Positions 20,766 through 33,244 of a DNA stretch of 64,000 nt are shown here, in pieces. The notes below the pieces were generated by a model, which was not told the origin of the DNA, ran no database searches, and saw only the letters and a list, made by a program, of their open reading frames with translations. The DNA comes from Heterocephalus glaber (Eukaryota; Chordata; Mammalia; Rodentia; Bathyergidae). The position numbers and the translations under genes are program-made. Position 1 is the stretch's first letter; each line of letters begins with the position of its first letter. Location of the stretch: the NCBI RefSeq assembly GCF_000247695.1, contig NW_004624844.1, positions 1,242,127 to 1,306,126 of the forward strand. The letters run 5' to 3'.

Positions 20766-21152
20766 TGCTCTGCTATATTCTGCATCTGAAACAATCCCCA
20801 AAGGCCCATGTGTTAAGGATTTAGTCCCTAGTTTGGAGATGTGGTGAGGTAGTGGAGACTTTTTGAGGTGAAGCTTAGTAGGAGGTCTTCAGGTCATTGA
20901 GGGCTTGTCCTAGAGGGGAATCATGGGACCCTGTCCCTTCCTTTTTCTCTTTTTTCATTTTTTAGCCACGAGGCAAGCAAATTTGCTGGGCTATTTGATC
21001 CCTGTCATGATGTGCTACTCACCACAGATCCAAAAGCTATAGTACCAATTGGCCATGGATTGAAATCTCTGACACTAAGAGCCAAAATAAAATTTTCTGC
21101 TCTTTAAGTTTGCTATCTCAGGTATTTGATTAGAGTAATTAAAGCTTATACA
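20766..21152 (+). mobile_element. MaLR-like LTR
   Basis: The order ATCTGAAACAATCCCC, AAAGGCCCATGTGTTAAGG, GGTCATTGAGGGCTTGTCC, CCATGGATTGAAATCTCTGA, GAGCCAAAATAAAATTTTC and CTATCTCAGGTATTTGATT is the usual order in a rodent or primate MaLR-type LTR, ending just before an AAAGCTTA tail. Ends are approximate. It is in opposite orientation to the MaLR element that follows. Confidence 0.6.
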
Positions 21153-21488
21153 AATGGTATCTCTCTTGCCTCACTTTTATTCTCTGGTAGCCAGTGATTT
21201 GACCGACCATGGTTCAGACCTATTCTTTTCCCCAGTAAAAGTTCAGACTATTTCTTTGGGATATTAGTTGTCTCCTATCTCCTTAAGGCTTCTTCTCTCT
21301 AGTTTTTGCCTGGCTCTGTATTATCATATGGGTTATGGAGTTGACTCTGATAGGTTCAGATGCTTATTTCCCAATGTCATGTGTATTGATATTTGCAATA
21401 TTCTTTGAGTCATAGCTATAGCTATAGGTGTGAGTTGTGGATTATTTTCATTCTTCATGTTAATTTTGTGGGATATGGATTTGGGTGG

Positions 21489-21869
21489 TGTCTTAGTCAC
21501 TTTCTTTGTCACTGAGTTACAATATCTAACACATACAACTTAAGGGAGGAAAGATTTATTTTGGCCCACAGTTTTAGCAGCTTCAGGCCATAGTCATCTG
21601 ACCTCAAACAGGAAACAGTATAGTGGAAGGGCCTACTGTGGAGGAAAGCTCTTCATATCATGTTGGCCAGGAAGCAGAAAGAGAGAAAAGAGGAGCCAGG
21701 AAGGGAGATATATCCTTCCAGTTCATGTGGCTAGTGACTCACCTCTTCTGGCCACACCCTGCCTTCTAATAAGTCAGCTACATCAGCCCCATGATTTAAC
21801 CACAATTCAAAAGCCCTATCTATAAGCATATGAGATCTTTGGGGAACATTCTCCATTCAAGCCATAACA
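21489..21869 (-). repeat. 3' LTR of the MaLR element
   Basis: Plus-strand ends are TGTCTTAGTCACTTTCTTTG and CAAGCCATAACA, giving TG...CA when reversed. Shared blocks with the partner LTR include CAACTTAA(G/A)GG(A)GGA and GAAACAG(T/C)AT(A/G)G. Confidence 0.8.
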
Positions 21870-23365
21870 TTCTGTTGCCTGCCCTCAAAGACTCATGTGC
21901 ATCTCTATGCAAAATGCATTTAGTCTATCTCTAAGAGTTGCAAAAGTCCTAAAAATTTTAGTGTTGCTGAAAAGTCCAAGTGCAGAGTCTTCTCTGAGAC
22001 TTAAGGCAAACTCTTAGATATGAAATCCTGTAAAAATAAAAAAGAAATAAAGACTTTCCATACACAATGGCATAGGGTAAACATTCCTATTCCCAAAAGA
22101 AAAACAGGAAGATAGAGATCAAAGCAAGACAGAAATCCAGCAGGGCCATTATTAAATCCTATGGTTCTGTTTCCAGCATCCAGAGCAAATTGTAGTGGTA
22201 TGTGAACTCCAAAGGGATTGGGCAGCCCTGCTCTGACAGCATTGCAACTTCCATGGCCTCTCCCTTGGGGTGGTTTTGCTCACTGCCTTTGGATTTCCCC
22301 AGACATTCTACATTCCTGGTTTCTCTAAGTTCCTGGGATCTCCACTGCACTCTCAGCTTCACTTTCACAGTTTCATGCATTGTGTTCTCAAGGGCACATT
22401 GCCTGGCCTACCAGACATTCTTTTGAAATTGGGTGAAAGCCTCCCTGACCCCAAAGTTTTGCATTATGCATCCCTATAAAACTATCAACATGTGGATGAT
22501 GCTAAGATCTGCTGCCAGCTCAAACAGTAGCCAGGCCCTGTTGGATCATGGCTGCAGAAGCCTCAGAATGCCTGGATGGTTGAGTACTATGAACAGAGTA
22601 TCAAGGAACCAGTTCCCCAGGTGACCCTTCTTGAGTAGGGTACTCTGGGGTTCTTTCCCCACAGCAAAGTCTTTCCCTTTTGTACCTCTTATAACTTGGG
22701 AAGGGTAGGGTCTTGCTGGTTCCTAGAATGCCCCCAAAGCACTCTTCCTATTGTCTTGATGCAAAGTATAGTATTTGGCTTCTTTTTATTGCTAATCTTT
22801 GCAACAATCAACTCTCTTTGGCCAAAACTTTAAAAGTCCCAACTTTATAGGTCTCATCTGTATAGGTGCTTTCTTTCTGGCCCCAAGTAAAGTTTTTCAA
22901 ATTATTCAGCTCTGCTCTTTGGTCTTTCTCACAGTAGATATGCTAAAAGCCATCAGTAGTACCTTTGTCACAGCCTGAATGTTAGGCTGTCTTGAAATTT
23001 CCTTCCCAGATAATCAGTCCACCAGCCTTAATCTCAGTCTCCTGCAAAGTCTCAGGTCATGAGCAAAATGTAGACAAATTTTCTGCCACAGTATAACCCA
23101 TGTGGTCTGGAGTCCAACAGCCAATGAAGTCCTTGTTCCCAAATGAAATCTCCTGAGTCTGGCCTTTACTGCCTGCATTTCTATCCACATTCTGGTCTTC
23201 TGAGTGCCAACCAGAATCTCTCATCAAGCTTGGCTTATAGAATCTAGGGCTTTTCTAATCTGAGTCTTCAAATCTTTCCAAACTCTTCCCATGAACCAGA
23301 TCCAAAGTCTTCTAAACAATATAGTCAGGTATAGTCATACCAACAAACACACTCCTGGTACCAAT

Positions 23366-23740
23366 ATCTTCATAGTCACTTTCTTCATCATACAGGCACA
23401 ATACCTGACACCCACAACTTAAAGGAGAAGAAGTCTATTTTTAGAAGTTTCAGTCCATAATCATTTGGCTCCAAAAAGGAAACAGCATGGTAGAAGGGCC
23501 TCTTTTGGAAGAGAGCTGTTAGCATCATGGTGGCCGGGAAGCAGAGGGAGTAAAAGGAAGAGCCCAGAAAGGGAGATAGATATACCTTCCAGACAGCACC
23601 TCTAGTGACTCACTTCTAATCAGGCTCCACCTCCTAATAGCAAATCAGCCATGTTATCCCTATAATTCACTTACCTTTCAAAAGCTCCACCTAAGAGCAC
23701 ATAAGGCTTTTGGAGGACAGTCTTGATCCAAGCCTTATCA
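23366..23740 (-). repeat. 5' LTR of the MaLR element
   Basis: Begins ATCTTCATAGTCACTTTC on the plus strand and ends CCAAGCCTTATCA. It aligns over its full length with 21489-21869. Confidence 0.8.
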
Positions 23741-23759
23741 GGAGCCCCCTCTAATCCAA

Positions 23760-24440
23760 AAATCTATAGAATTACTTAGTTTAACAATGATTTATAAAAA
23801 GAGACAAATTCCTTTCTTATCTCAGTCATCATTTTCTGGATTTTATTTCTTCTTTTCTGAAGCACTTTCTAATTTTTTTCCTTATGAATTTGACTACTCA
23901 TGAGTACTTCATATGAGTGGAATCATACAGCATTTGTCCTTTTGTGACCAGCTCATTTCACTTAACATCTTCAAAGTTTGTGCATATTGCATGTATCAGA
24001 ATATCCTTCATTTCTAAGGCTAAATAACATTCCATTGTATGTATACTACATTCGGTTTATCCACTTTCCTGTCAATGACACTTTAGTTGGTCTGCCTTTT
24101 GGCTATTGTTAATGATGCTGCTATGAACACAGATATATGGATATCTATTCCTGCTTTCAATCCTTTCAGGTGAACAGACAGAAATGGATCAAATGGTGAC
24201 ACTATGATTATTTTAGGAATTGAAAATTTTTTTTATTGCTCGCACATCCTTTTACATTCTTCCCAGCAGTGCACAAGGTCCCAATTTCTCCATATCCTCG
24301 TCAACACTTGTTATTTTCTGGTTGCTATTGTTGGTTTTTATCATTGCCATCCTAACAGGTTCAAATTGGTATTTCATTGTGGATTTGACTTGTATTTCTC
24401 TGGAATGTTGGTTTCTATAACCTTGTCTCTAAAGTTTGTT
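23760..24440 (-). mobile_element. Old L1/HAL1-type 3' fragment
   Basis: Contains, in order, GAATCATACAGCATTTGTCC, ACATTCCATTGTATGTATAC, GCTGCTATGAACACAGATAT, CTTCCCAGCAGTGCACAAGG and CCATATCCTCGTCAACACTTG. This is the reverse complement of a well-known old mammalian L1 3' region. Frames in it are by chance. Confidence 0.65.
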
Positions 24441-24507
24441 ATTATTTCTTCTAAGAGTCAGACATCTCAAGACATAGAGCAATGAGAAAAATCACAATAT
24501 ATTTTGG

Positions 24508-24895
24508 TGTCTTCGTTACTTTTCTCATTGCTGAGACAAAATACCCAATACCTAAAGTTAAAGGAGGAAAGGTTGATTTTGGCTCACACTTTGTAGAGGT
24601 TTCAGTTCATAACCAGTTATCTCCAAGGCAGGGTGGCCTGGCAAAGGGGCATCGCAGAGCAGTCAGGAGGCACAGAAGACAAGCAGCAGCAACAGCAGCA
24701 GCAAGTGACAGAGCAGCCCTCTTTCTGTCCCTTATAGCCCACCCAGGCTACCCACTCTTAGGGCGGGCAGCACTTGCACCCAGGGTGGGGCACCCTTAAT
24801 CCCAGCATCACACACCCTACATCCAGCCACCTCCGCAAAGTCCCACCTTTGGCCACATGAGGCTTTGGGGGGATGTCTAGATACTAGCCGTAAGA
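24508..24895 (-). mobile_element. Solo MaLR-like LTR
   Basis: Starts TGTCTTCGTTACTTTTCTC and contains AAAGTTAAAGGAGGAAAGG and CACATGAGGCTTTGGGGGGA, ending ACTAGCCGTAAGA. Flanks TTTGG and ATTGG match in four of five bases. It includes a short CAG-rich run (about 24685-24710). Confidence 0.65.
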
Positions 24896-25016
24896 ATTGG
24901 TATGAAAATTTGAGATTTTTTTTCCTCTTAGTTCCACACTTGTAAGAGTGAGGCTCTAGGTTTCCCTTTTCCGCAATTTAGACCCGCGCCCTCTGCATCA
25001 AGAGGCATGCTGCTGT

Positions 25017-25036
25017 TGGCCTCCAGGGGGCACCAG
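25017..25036 (+). promoter_or_regulatory. Candidate CTCF-binding motif, strong
   Basis: TGGCCTCCAGGGGGCACCAG matches the extended CTCF motif including the upstream TGGCC. It sits in a local GC-rich island in otherwise AT-rich DNA. Motif match only. Confidence 0.55.
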
Positions 25037-25039
25037 AGG

Positions 25040-27210
25040 GCTGCAGGCGCCTTGCCTCAGGCTCCTGCTTGCAGATGTAGCAGGTTTAGGGGTACGTTAC
25101 TGGATCCTGTTTTTGTTCCCAAGATTTCTCATTACTGCACAGAATTCCTAGGTGGGGAATTTGAGAGAGGAAACAGTTTCAGGAGTTCCTGCTAATTCTA
25201 CCGGGAGAACTGGTGAGTGGTTAGCAAAATCATAACTCTAAAATGTCTTTTAATCTTAATTTAACCCTCATGAAAATGACCTAAAAACCTGAAAGTTCTG
25301 TGATCATACCAAGGTTATACAGCTTTTCCTAGTAAGGCAAGAAAGAGAGGAAATATTGATTACATTCTAGGTATTGGGTTAGATATTTTTCACATAGTAG
25401 CTCATGGATTATATATTTCACTTTGCTAAAATAAAGGTAAATAATTTGTCATTGTCACATAGCTAATAAGTGTCAGAGACAGAATGAAAATCCAGGTCCA
25501 TTTATAATCCATGCTGCTCCTGGAAATGTCTATTCTGTATTGGGCATAATTATGGTTATTTCTATCGTATTTCCTTTAACAAAAGGGAGATATTCTTTAT
25601 GATATATCCTTTGTTGTTGATATCCTTGGAAGTGTCATGTAGTTTTGAAACACTCTAATAGAGCCCATTTGAGAAAAGATGCTGATTCCTTCCTGAGGTT
25701 TATTTAAAAGTGGTTGCTATATGTTTCCTCACAAGTACTTGAACTTGTTCAAGTCACAGAAGTAGGGTTGGCATAGCTCTGTTTATCAGGTCTAGATCCC
25801 AGAAAATGCAAACCTCAGAAAAAATAGGACTTTTATTTTGTAAACTCTTTGTGCAGTGAGTTGAATATAACAAGGCATTGCAAGCCAAGAAGTAATTATA
25901 CCACTGTTTATGAGTTTCTGTTCAAACATCACTTTATTTCCCTCATCCCACTTGTTGACCAAAAAAAAAAAAACCCATTTAAAATATATTAAAAATATAA
26001 AACCTGCCCTGTAATAACACCCAATGACTTGTCATGTGATAACAATGCTCAGGGGCACCTTTTATCTAAGGATTTCACAGTAGTTTATATACTCATTAAC
26101 TCACAACCCATCTGTTTTGCTCTATTTTATGGCAGGGAAATGGAGGCACCATGGAAATCACACAATATGTTGGTGGAGTCATTTAATGGGAAATTTTTCA
26201 AATTCTGAACATTCATCTGGTTCATCTTGATTTAATATGAACTCATTGGATATGAGGAACAGGGAATATAATGGCTAATGTTGAGAATTTATTAAGTTCT
26301 AGACTCTGTAGGACTATAGTCATCTAGAGCTTTAAGAATTCTATGAGGTGGAAGCTACTGTTAGATGGAAATACTTAGGACCAGAGATATTATGTGCCTC
26401 AATTTACACTAAGTAATGAAGCCAGAATTCAAACCAGGATTCAATGAAACCAGGATTCAAACCAGAACGAGTCTACGTTATTACCCATTGGGTGATATCA
26501 TCTCTCAACCTAATGGAAGGTCTTTGTCTTTAAACATATTGGAGCTTAATGGTTACAGGGGAAGCAGTTATTTTGCACAGAAACTCCATATCAGCTATGA
26601 ATCCATTGGATGCAAGCAAAGAGAGGATGATCTTGGGTAACAGGAAGGGAAATGAGAATTTATTGGTAGGATAGGACAGAAATACTCACAAAACCAAAGG
26701 AAAGATGGGTGGCTGGGTCTTAGAAAAGACAGGGACAAGAGCAGTTGCAAGAAACTAGAGAGCCACAATCAACAATCAATGGATATGCCTGCAGCACATC
26801 ACTGCCTAATGAAAGATGTCTAATCATCCCCATTTCCTTGGGCCCCATCCCGGGAGAGTGGCTGCCTGGGCATGGGTCACATGCCAGCTGCCAGCCGGGG
26901 AGGTCCAGGACCCACGGCAAAGCCTCAGAGCATACGACGAGGAGAGGAGGAGGGGGTGTTGCTAGATGTGCTGCTGCTGGAAGTAAAGGGGAGTGGGTGC
27001 TGGGCAGGACACGAACTGAACGAGATATTCCTGACAGACCACAAGTAATGTGAGGCAGGTGTTCAAGACAGCAGGATGAGGCAGGCCAGGCAGAAAAAAC
27101 AAATCAAAGAGTAAATAAAGGTCAATATCAGCAACACATTTTTTGGAGGGGAATGAGATGAAAAACTTTCATTGCTTTTCCAGCTCTAAAATTCACAGTA
27201 AAAAAGTAAA
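25040..27210. other. No gene recognised; old MIR-like pieces
   Basis: MIR-like cores occur near 25400-25510 (CATAGCTAATAAGTGTCAGA) and 26290-26440 (GATATTATGTGCCTCAATTT, GAAGCCAGAATTCAAACCAG). The second carries a short local duplication of AAACCAGGATTCAA-like units. The GC-richer stretch 26820-27010 has frames on both strands, none recognisable. Confidence 0.4.
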
Positions 27211-27217
27211 TAAAATT

Positions 27218-27390
27218 GCTGGGCATAGTGGCACATGTCTGTAACTTCAGCGCTCAGGAGGCTGAGGCAGGAGGAGACCGTGAACTTGAGACCAGCCTGG
27301 GCTACATAGTGAGTTCAAGGCCAGCCTGAACTGCAAAGCAAGACCCTGTCTCAAAAACAAACAAACAAAAATAAATAAAAATTAATAAAC
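27218..27390 (+). mobile_element. B1 SINE
   Basis: Starts GCTGGGCATAGTGGCACATG, then GCTCAGGAGGCTGAGGCAGG and the duplicated GCCTGGGCTACATAGTGAG / CAGCCTGAACTGCAAAGCAA block, ending in an AAAC/AAAT-rich tail. The internal duplication is typical of rodent B1. B1 derives from 7SL RNA. Confidence 0.9.
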
Positions 27391-28256
27391 TCACATTACT
27401 ACATTACTCAGACAATACCAAGGAGCAGTTTTCCTGGATGATTAATAGGCAAGCCCTCTCCTGATCCTCCAGCCTGAAGGAGGAAGTTTCAGTTGCTGTG
27501 TGTAATTCAACACTGAAGAGGTTGGCCTTCAAAACCTGGGGTTGTGTGAGGTGCAGGCTGGGCCAAGACAGACTCTGCTGTTGCTCCCCTCATCTTCAGG
27601 GTCACGCGGGGCCCATCTTTCCTCAGTGGTTTAATTGTCACAGTTGTGAACCGGCTGTGGACTCTTCCCTCATTTGAAACGTGTACTGGTATCCTCTTGC
27701 ATTCTATCTCCTTCTGACACTTAACTGTTTTGGTTTCTTTTTCTCTCTGGTTGGTTTGCTCTACTTTTCAAAGTGACCACCACTCTAGAACCTAGAAATT
27801 CTAAACGCAGTGCCTAAACTCTAAGGGAATAAAGGATGCAAAGCTAAATTTTAGGCTTCTTTAAAATCTAGGTCTTATATCTTAAGCTTCCCAACAGAGA
27901 CCTTGCTGGATACTTACTGGTTGCTTAGCAAATAGATGAATGTGTTTGTACATTTGGCCAACTCTTTCAGCCTCACTCTTTGTTCCCACATCTCTAAATT
28001 GTGATAATACCTGCTCCTTCAGGTGGATTGATAGGTGCACAGGGGAATATTTAAATTAATGTTATGATGCTTTGTGAATGTGTGTGTATGCCTAGGTAGC
28101 GTCTGCAGCACCTCCTCTGTTGCCCCAAAGTAGTGAGTTATACTTCGGTCACCAAAGAAGCCATGGTGGGCATTTCAGAGTGCTTAGGAGAAAGGGTCAC
28201 TAATGCTGGGAGGAGGATGGCGTGGTTCATGGGAGCTATTTGAAATAGGAAGATTC
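27391..28256 (-). repeat. Single-copy sequence with an old MIR at about 27930-28075
   Basis: The order CTTTCAGCCTCACTCTTTGT, CACATCTCTAAATTGTGATAATACCTGCTC then TTCAGGTGGATTGATAGG is a reverse-oriented MIR core. The rest of the stretch shows nothing identifiable. Confidence 0.45.
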
Positions 28257-28268
28257 ACAGCAAATTTT

Positions 28269-28355
28269 TTTTTTTTTTTTGGTACCGGGGATCGAACTTG
28301 GGACCTTGTGCTTGCGAGGCAGGCTCCGGAACCACTGAGCTAAATCCCCGGCCCT
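28269..28355 (-). mobile_element. ID-like tRNA-derived SINE
   Basis: Poly-T, GGTACCGGGGATCGAACTTG, then TGAGCTAAATCCCCGGCCC. Flanking repeats ACAGCAAATTTT (28257-28268) and ACAGCAAGTTTT (28356-28367) differ at one base. One of the best-preserved copies in the window. Confidence 0.93.
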
Positions 28356-28799
28356 ACAGCAAGTTTTAAATGTCATTTAATTGCCAGCCGCTTCACCTCT
28401 GCAGAAAGGTGGCTCTGTTTCACGCATAAGGTGACCGACCTATTGGCTGGATTCTACTTGTGAGAAAAATAAACTGTGAAACTATAGACATCTGACTGCT
28501 ACAAATGGGCGAAAGGACAACTTCCAAAGACATCTCAGTGAACATCAGCTTCAAACAGTATCTCTAAGCACACAGCAGAAGGGTGCACTTGAGTTGACCA
28601 TCACAGGTTCAGATTTGTTAACTACATTAAATAATTAATTCCACGGAGACATAGTAGAAGCAAAAGATGTAAGTGAAAATAGTAAGGGAAGAAAATAAAA
28701 TGAAAAATTAAAAAGAGGCACTGACCCAGATGGAGATGAATTTTAAAACTAAATACAATTGCCATTTATATTTATTGAGCAGTTATGATGAACCAAACT

Positions 28800-28860
28800 T
28801 TGTCTTACACTATTATATATATAAATTATATATATATACTGCATATATATATATTTTATT
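28800..28860. repeat. AT-rich (TA)n tract
   Basis: Alternating TA runs interrupted by TAAATT and ACTGCA. Confidence 0.85.
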
Positions 28861-29032
28861 GAGTCATCACAGCCATCTTATGAGGCAGAAATTATTGCAC
28901 ATTTACAGAGGAGGAAACTGAAGCACAGAAAAGCTAATACGTTGCTATAGGTCTCACTGTCAATGGGAGAGCCGGAGAGTGAAGCTGTGGCAGGCACCTG
29001 CCTCCAGAACCTGTGCTCTTAGCCAGTAACCT
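28861..29032 (+). repeat. MIR element
   Basis: TTTACAGAGGAGGAAACTGA, AGCACAGAAAAGCTAATACG, then AGAGCCGGAGAGTGAAG and CCAGAACCTGTGCTCTTAGCC follow the MIR consensus closely. Confidence 0.75.
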
Positions 29033-32000
29033 AGACTAAATGAGGGAAGGTGCTCAGTGGCTCTGGAAGAGCTATACAAAATCATGGGTTGTGACCATCC
29101 ACGTGATTTGACTCTTAGTAATTTTTAGTAGAAGGTAAATTAGCAATAAGCAACCTGCACCCCTCCATTTGCACCTAAGGGCCAGGCCTGAGGCCCTGCT
29201 CAAGTACCCAGGTGCACCCTAGCGGAATCTAAATCTGCTCCATTGGGGCACTGCTCTGACCACTGCTCCTTCACCACTCCTCTCCCATTAGACAGGACAT
29301 CGATGCTAATAACAGTTTCACTGAAAATCTATTTCTTGCCAAGGCCTTCATAAAGGAGGTACTGACAAACTGGAGTAGGAGTTAGATAAGTGAATATAGG
29401 AGCAAAAAGACAATAATTGGCTGCAGTTTGAGCAGATTTAGTCCTAAATTTCAGCAAGTCAGTGTGGCCTCTTGATGTGGGCTCAGGTTAACACCTGCAG
29501 GTACAGTTACTGCCTCCCACCTCACCTGGGCCAACTCCGTCCCCTGCAGTGCTCCCGTGTTAGAAGCATATCCACCTTCTTTGTCACACTCTGCCTTTTG
29601 AGAGCGAGGTTCAGAAATGTCTGCTTCAAGAACTGTTAGTGTAATTTTAATATCTTGACAATATTGACTGACGAGGTGCTAAAAATATTAGTTTCAGTAA
29701 AGTGAGGTTTTGAAAGTCTCCCTCTTTACTCCAGAAATGCCTCCATATCATAAATTGAAGAAACAAGTGGCAGGAAGTAATGGTTAGGTGTATCCTGAAT
29801 GTCCTTGGGTGTCCAGAGGACTTCACTGCAGCATTTACACTCACCTTTTACTCCACAGCCTTAGTGCCACCATCTGCTTGAGTCCTTTGGCTCCCAAGAC
29901 TTTGGTGGACCCTCCACGGCACCTGTGCTGTCCCGCTGCTCTGGGGACAGGTGTCCAGTGCTGGGGTGGAATGGGCAAGACACCAAATGGAAAAGACACA
30001 AGATGTTACAGAAGTGAGACCAGCAGCCTCCTCCCTGCCTGGGCCTAGCTCTGCATCCAGGTTCCCAGCTGTAGACAACATAGTGGGCGCCGTGCTTGTG
30101 CTCTTTGCATTCACTTCCGAGGAGCAGGAGCACTCAGGAAAGTGCCTTCCTAGGTATAGAGCCATAGGCAATGATCCACCAACTGGCTTCCAGGAGGTGA
30201 GGGTGCCAGAATTGTATAAGGAATGGCTGCTGCTGATGCCTTTGTCAGTTTTTCTGTAGAGAGGGCCCAGCACTTTCAGCCGGTTCTTAGGGGTTTGAGA
30301 GCCAGGGAGATTAAGCTGCCTCTTGCTCCAAAGCTTTGGGCCATGAGTGGTTCAATCTAGCTCTCCTCACCTGCCGGGCTCTTCAGGCCTCCACTTTGGG
30401 GCAGGAGCAGCTGAGGGAAGTCCATTTGCTCCTCCTTACAAATCCCTTCCTCCTTCCAAGTTGTCCAAAATATGCTCCCTTATGCCTGAGCCCAGTAAAA
30501 GACCATGAGTTCAAAAGTCCTCCTTATTACCTGAGTGTCATTAAATGCAGAAAAGGCAAGTTTGCACATTTTATTGCCAGTCCTTTTGCATTTCTAGCAG
30601 AAGTTACCGTTTTAAAGCAGCCTTGGGGAATACAAGTCCTTTTCCTTAGAGAGAATGCCAACTTACTCTGGGGAAATAGTAGGAGTGGTAATGGAGAGTG
30701 TTGATTAATTTTACTCCCTATCCTCACTGCTTGGGAACAGGTAAAGTAACCAAATGCAATGGTGCCATTTCACTGCCATGATTCCCACAATCAAGTCAGG
30801 AGGAATTTACTAAGTTGTGGGGGCCACTGTGCGAGGCAGAGCTGAGATAATGCTATCACGATTTGGGCTTCTTGGATTCAGAGGCACATCTCCCATGGGA
30901 TCATGGGCATTGGTTTAAAGTAAGGGAATGGCCCTTGGCTGGGAGAGACCACACACATCTGGGGTGAAATTTGGGGGAAGTATTATCTCTGTAGAGACCT
31001 CATCTTTGTATATATTTGTATTGATTTATATTTAGTTCTGTCCTTTTCCTGTTTTTTGCTCCAAAGTGGTTCAGTTAATTAAATGGCCTGTTTACCTCTT
31101 CAGACATGTGTCCTAGAACAACCCATTTCCCTCCAAAGCATCTTTGGGGACAGCAGGAATCTGCTCCCTACTTACTTGCAGGGACAGCAAAACCTCAGGC
31201 TTTCTTCTTCCTTCGGCTCTTTGTGTTGTAATAATTCCCATCTGCTCCCTGGAGAAGGAAAAGAAAACTGCATTGCCTTCGACACAGGCTGGATCAAGGT
31301 TTCACACTGATTATTATGATTAGAGCCAAGCACATCTGCAATTACTCCAGACTGGTCCCTTTATTGACTGAAGTGTCCCTAGGAGGGAGCAGGCCCAGGA
31401 AGTCAGGCTTCCCAGCAGCCGAGCCCTTGCAGCTAAAGCAGTGCCCACCTCCTGCTTGCTGAAAATGACTTCCGATCTCCCTAAAGGCCAGATTGGTCTT
31501 ACCCCTCGGGATTCTGACTTATCTCAAATTGTCAAGTTCCACCATTGCCTGATAGCTTAGCTCTGCTACCTGTGGCTGCTTTTAATGAGCACGATTTTTC
31601 CCACTTCTCCAGAGTAGGGGAACAGATTGAGTGGAATCAACACTGAGTGGGGACACCTGCAGCTGCCGGGCACCACAAGGCACACCCCTCCCCCAGCTGT
31701 CAGTTGTGTGGAGCCCCCTCAGCCATTCTACATGAGGTTTACAGCCACTGGCTTTATTAGTTGGCTTAAAAGCCACGCCCCTCCCCACCAGGGCCACAGT
31801 GCCTGGCTTAGCTCCTGAGTATGGGGGAGAGGGGAGAGGAGTCCATCCAGGGACCCTTTCCTCTGATGTTGGAGTCTGGTGTGGGGATCTTGGGACTGCC
31901 TATCTGGAGCTCATGCTGCCAGTTTTAAGAAAGTATAACACTTGCATTTCTCTGAGCTAGTCAAGGTTGAAGTGTGAGGTGGTACTTCTAAATGAGAAAG

Positions 32001-32802
32001 CCCTTTGGCAATTATTTGCATTTGGCCAGCAAAATTCAAAAGAAGGAAAGAGAAAGTAGGGAGAGTCAGCCAGTCCCCTGCTCCTCTCTCTGTCTTACCA
32101 AATAGGATTCCAGTTCCTGTGTGTTCAGTCCTAGTAAGTGTGTGTGGCTGAGTGTGAGGCCCGTGCAGAACCTGCTGATAGCGGCCAGTGCTGGGCTCAG
32201 AGAGGAAATCAGATGGCATCGCCACAGCCACGTGGAGGCTGGCACAATTCACACTTGACATTGACAGATCATGTGTAACTTGTTCAGGAGTGTTCCACAT
32301 ATGCCATGGTTCAGAATCATTGCTGACATTTTAGCAGTAATGTCTCCAGCCCCCATTTATTATTTATGAAGTATGTGGGATCATACCCACATTATCACCA
32401 TAAAGATGGAGCAAATGTGATTAATAGACCCAAATACTGGCCTAATCACAAAGCCTTAGTGACCTGAATTTAAGCCATGTCAGTTTCCTATGGGGTTTTG
32501 GGTCCCACCATATAGAAATATATACATTGGGTGGAGTTAAATAATTCAAGTTCTTTTTTTTCTTGGCATTCTTTTGTTTTGTATTTTTTTTTCCTTTGGT
32601 GTTCTAACATGAATGATCTAGCAGGTTTGTGCCACTGTGGGGATTTTATATTTAGAGAAATAATTTTAGGAGATTAACTTCTAGAGCTTATTCTTCCATC
32701 AGACGTTTAGTAATAAATGATAACATTCTTCTCTCTAGTCTTCATGTACACAGTGCCTGGTGAGCTCGACATGGTCTGGAGCTCCACCCATGTGTGGAAT
32801 TA
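29033..32802. other. No gene recognised over 3.8 kb
   Basis: Several frames over 100 codons occur on both strands (for example 29848-30273 minus, 30336-30704 plus, 31911-32300 minus). They overlap each other, have no recognisable domain and no exon-like splice frame. The stretch lacks young repeats and is somewhat less AT-rich, so it could hold conserved non-coding DNA. Confidence 0.45.
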
Positions 32803-32813
32803 GAAGATGATCT

Positions 32814-32970
32814 AAGCCAGGTGTTATGGTGCATGCCCGTAATCCCATCACTTGGGAGGCTGAGGCATGAGGATGGCCTCATGTTTAAAGCCAGCCTGGG
32901 CTATGTAGTGAGTTCACGGCCAATCTAAACTACATAGTGAAACCCTGTCTCCCTCCTGCCCCCCAAATTC
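32814..32970 (+). mobile_element. B1 SINE
   Basis: AAGCCAGGTGTTATGGTGCA through CTATGTAGTGAGTTCACGGC and a second AAACTACATAGTG block (the internal duplication). A perfect 11-bp duplication GAAGATGATCT lies at 32803-32813 and 32971-32981. Confidence 0.93.
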
Positions 32971-33244
32971 GAAGATGATCTGATGAAGTAAGGTAAGACA
33001 TCATTCACTATGATCTCTTCCCCTCTCTTTCCGTTTTCACGCTTAGGAAGCTGGTTTATTTATTTTTTTCTCTCAACTTAGGGATGTAATTTGCCCACAC
33101 ATAGAAGTATCTGGGGTATCAAACGCCTCTTGGCATCTTATCTGTGGTCCCTCTTCAGTTCTAAATAATCAGAGATTTATTCTCAAACCCTTTGATGACT
33201 ATTAGTCTGCTGAGAAGGTCACAAGGGGAGTCTGTTTTCATATT

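Larger units (their letters stand above)
21489..23740 (-). mobile_element. Full-length MaLR element (LTR-internal-LTR)
   Basis: Two LTRs of the same family and orientation (21489-21869 and 23366-23740) flank about 1.5 kb of internal sequence with no coding potential. The total of 2.25 kb equals the usual size of complete MaLR elements such as THE1. On the minus strand the 5' LTR is the right one. Just inside it, ATTGGTACCAGGAGTGTG (reverse complement of 23348-23365) matches the primer-site region seen in MaLR internal sequences. MaLRs are non-autonomous and rely on ERVL enzymes. No clear 5-bp target duplication remains (GGTGG versus GGAGC). Confidence 0.8.

Noticed and set aside
29848..30273. 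141-codon minus-strand frame, overlapped by others on both strands
   Set aside because: No recognisable domain, no exon signals, overlapping frames on the opposite strand; expected by chance in a less AT-rich stretch.
31911..32300. 129-codon minus-strand frame
   Set aside because: Composition not protein-like and no family recognised.
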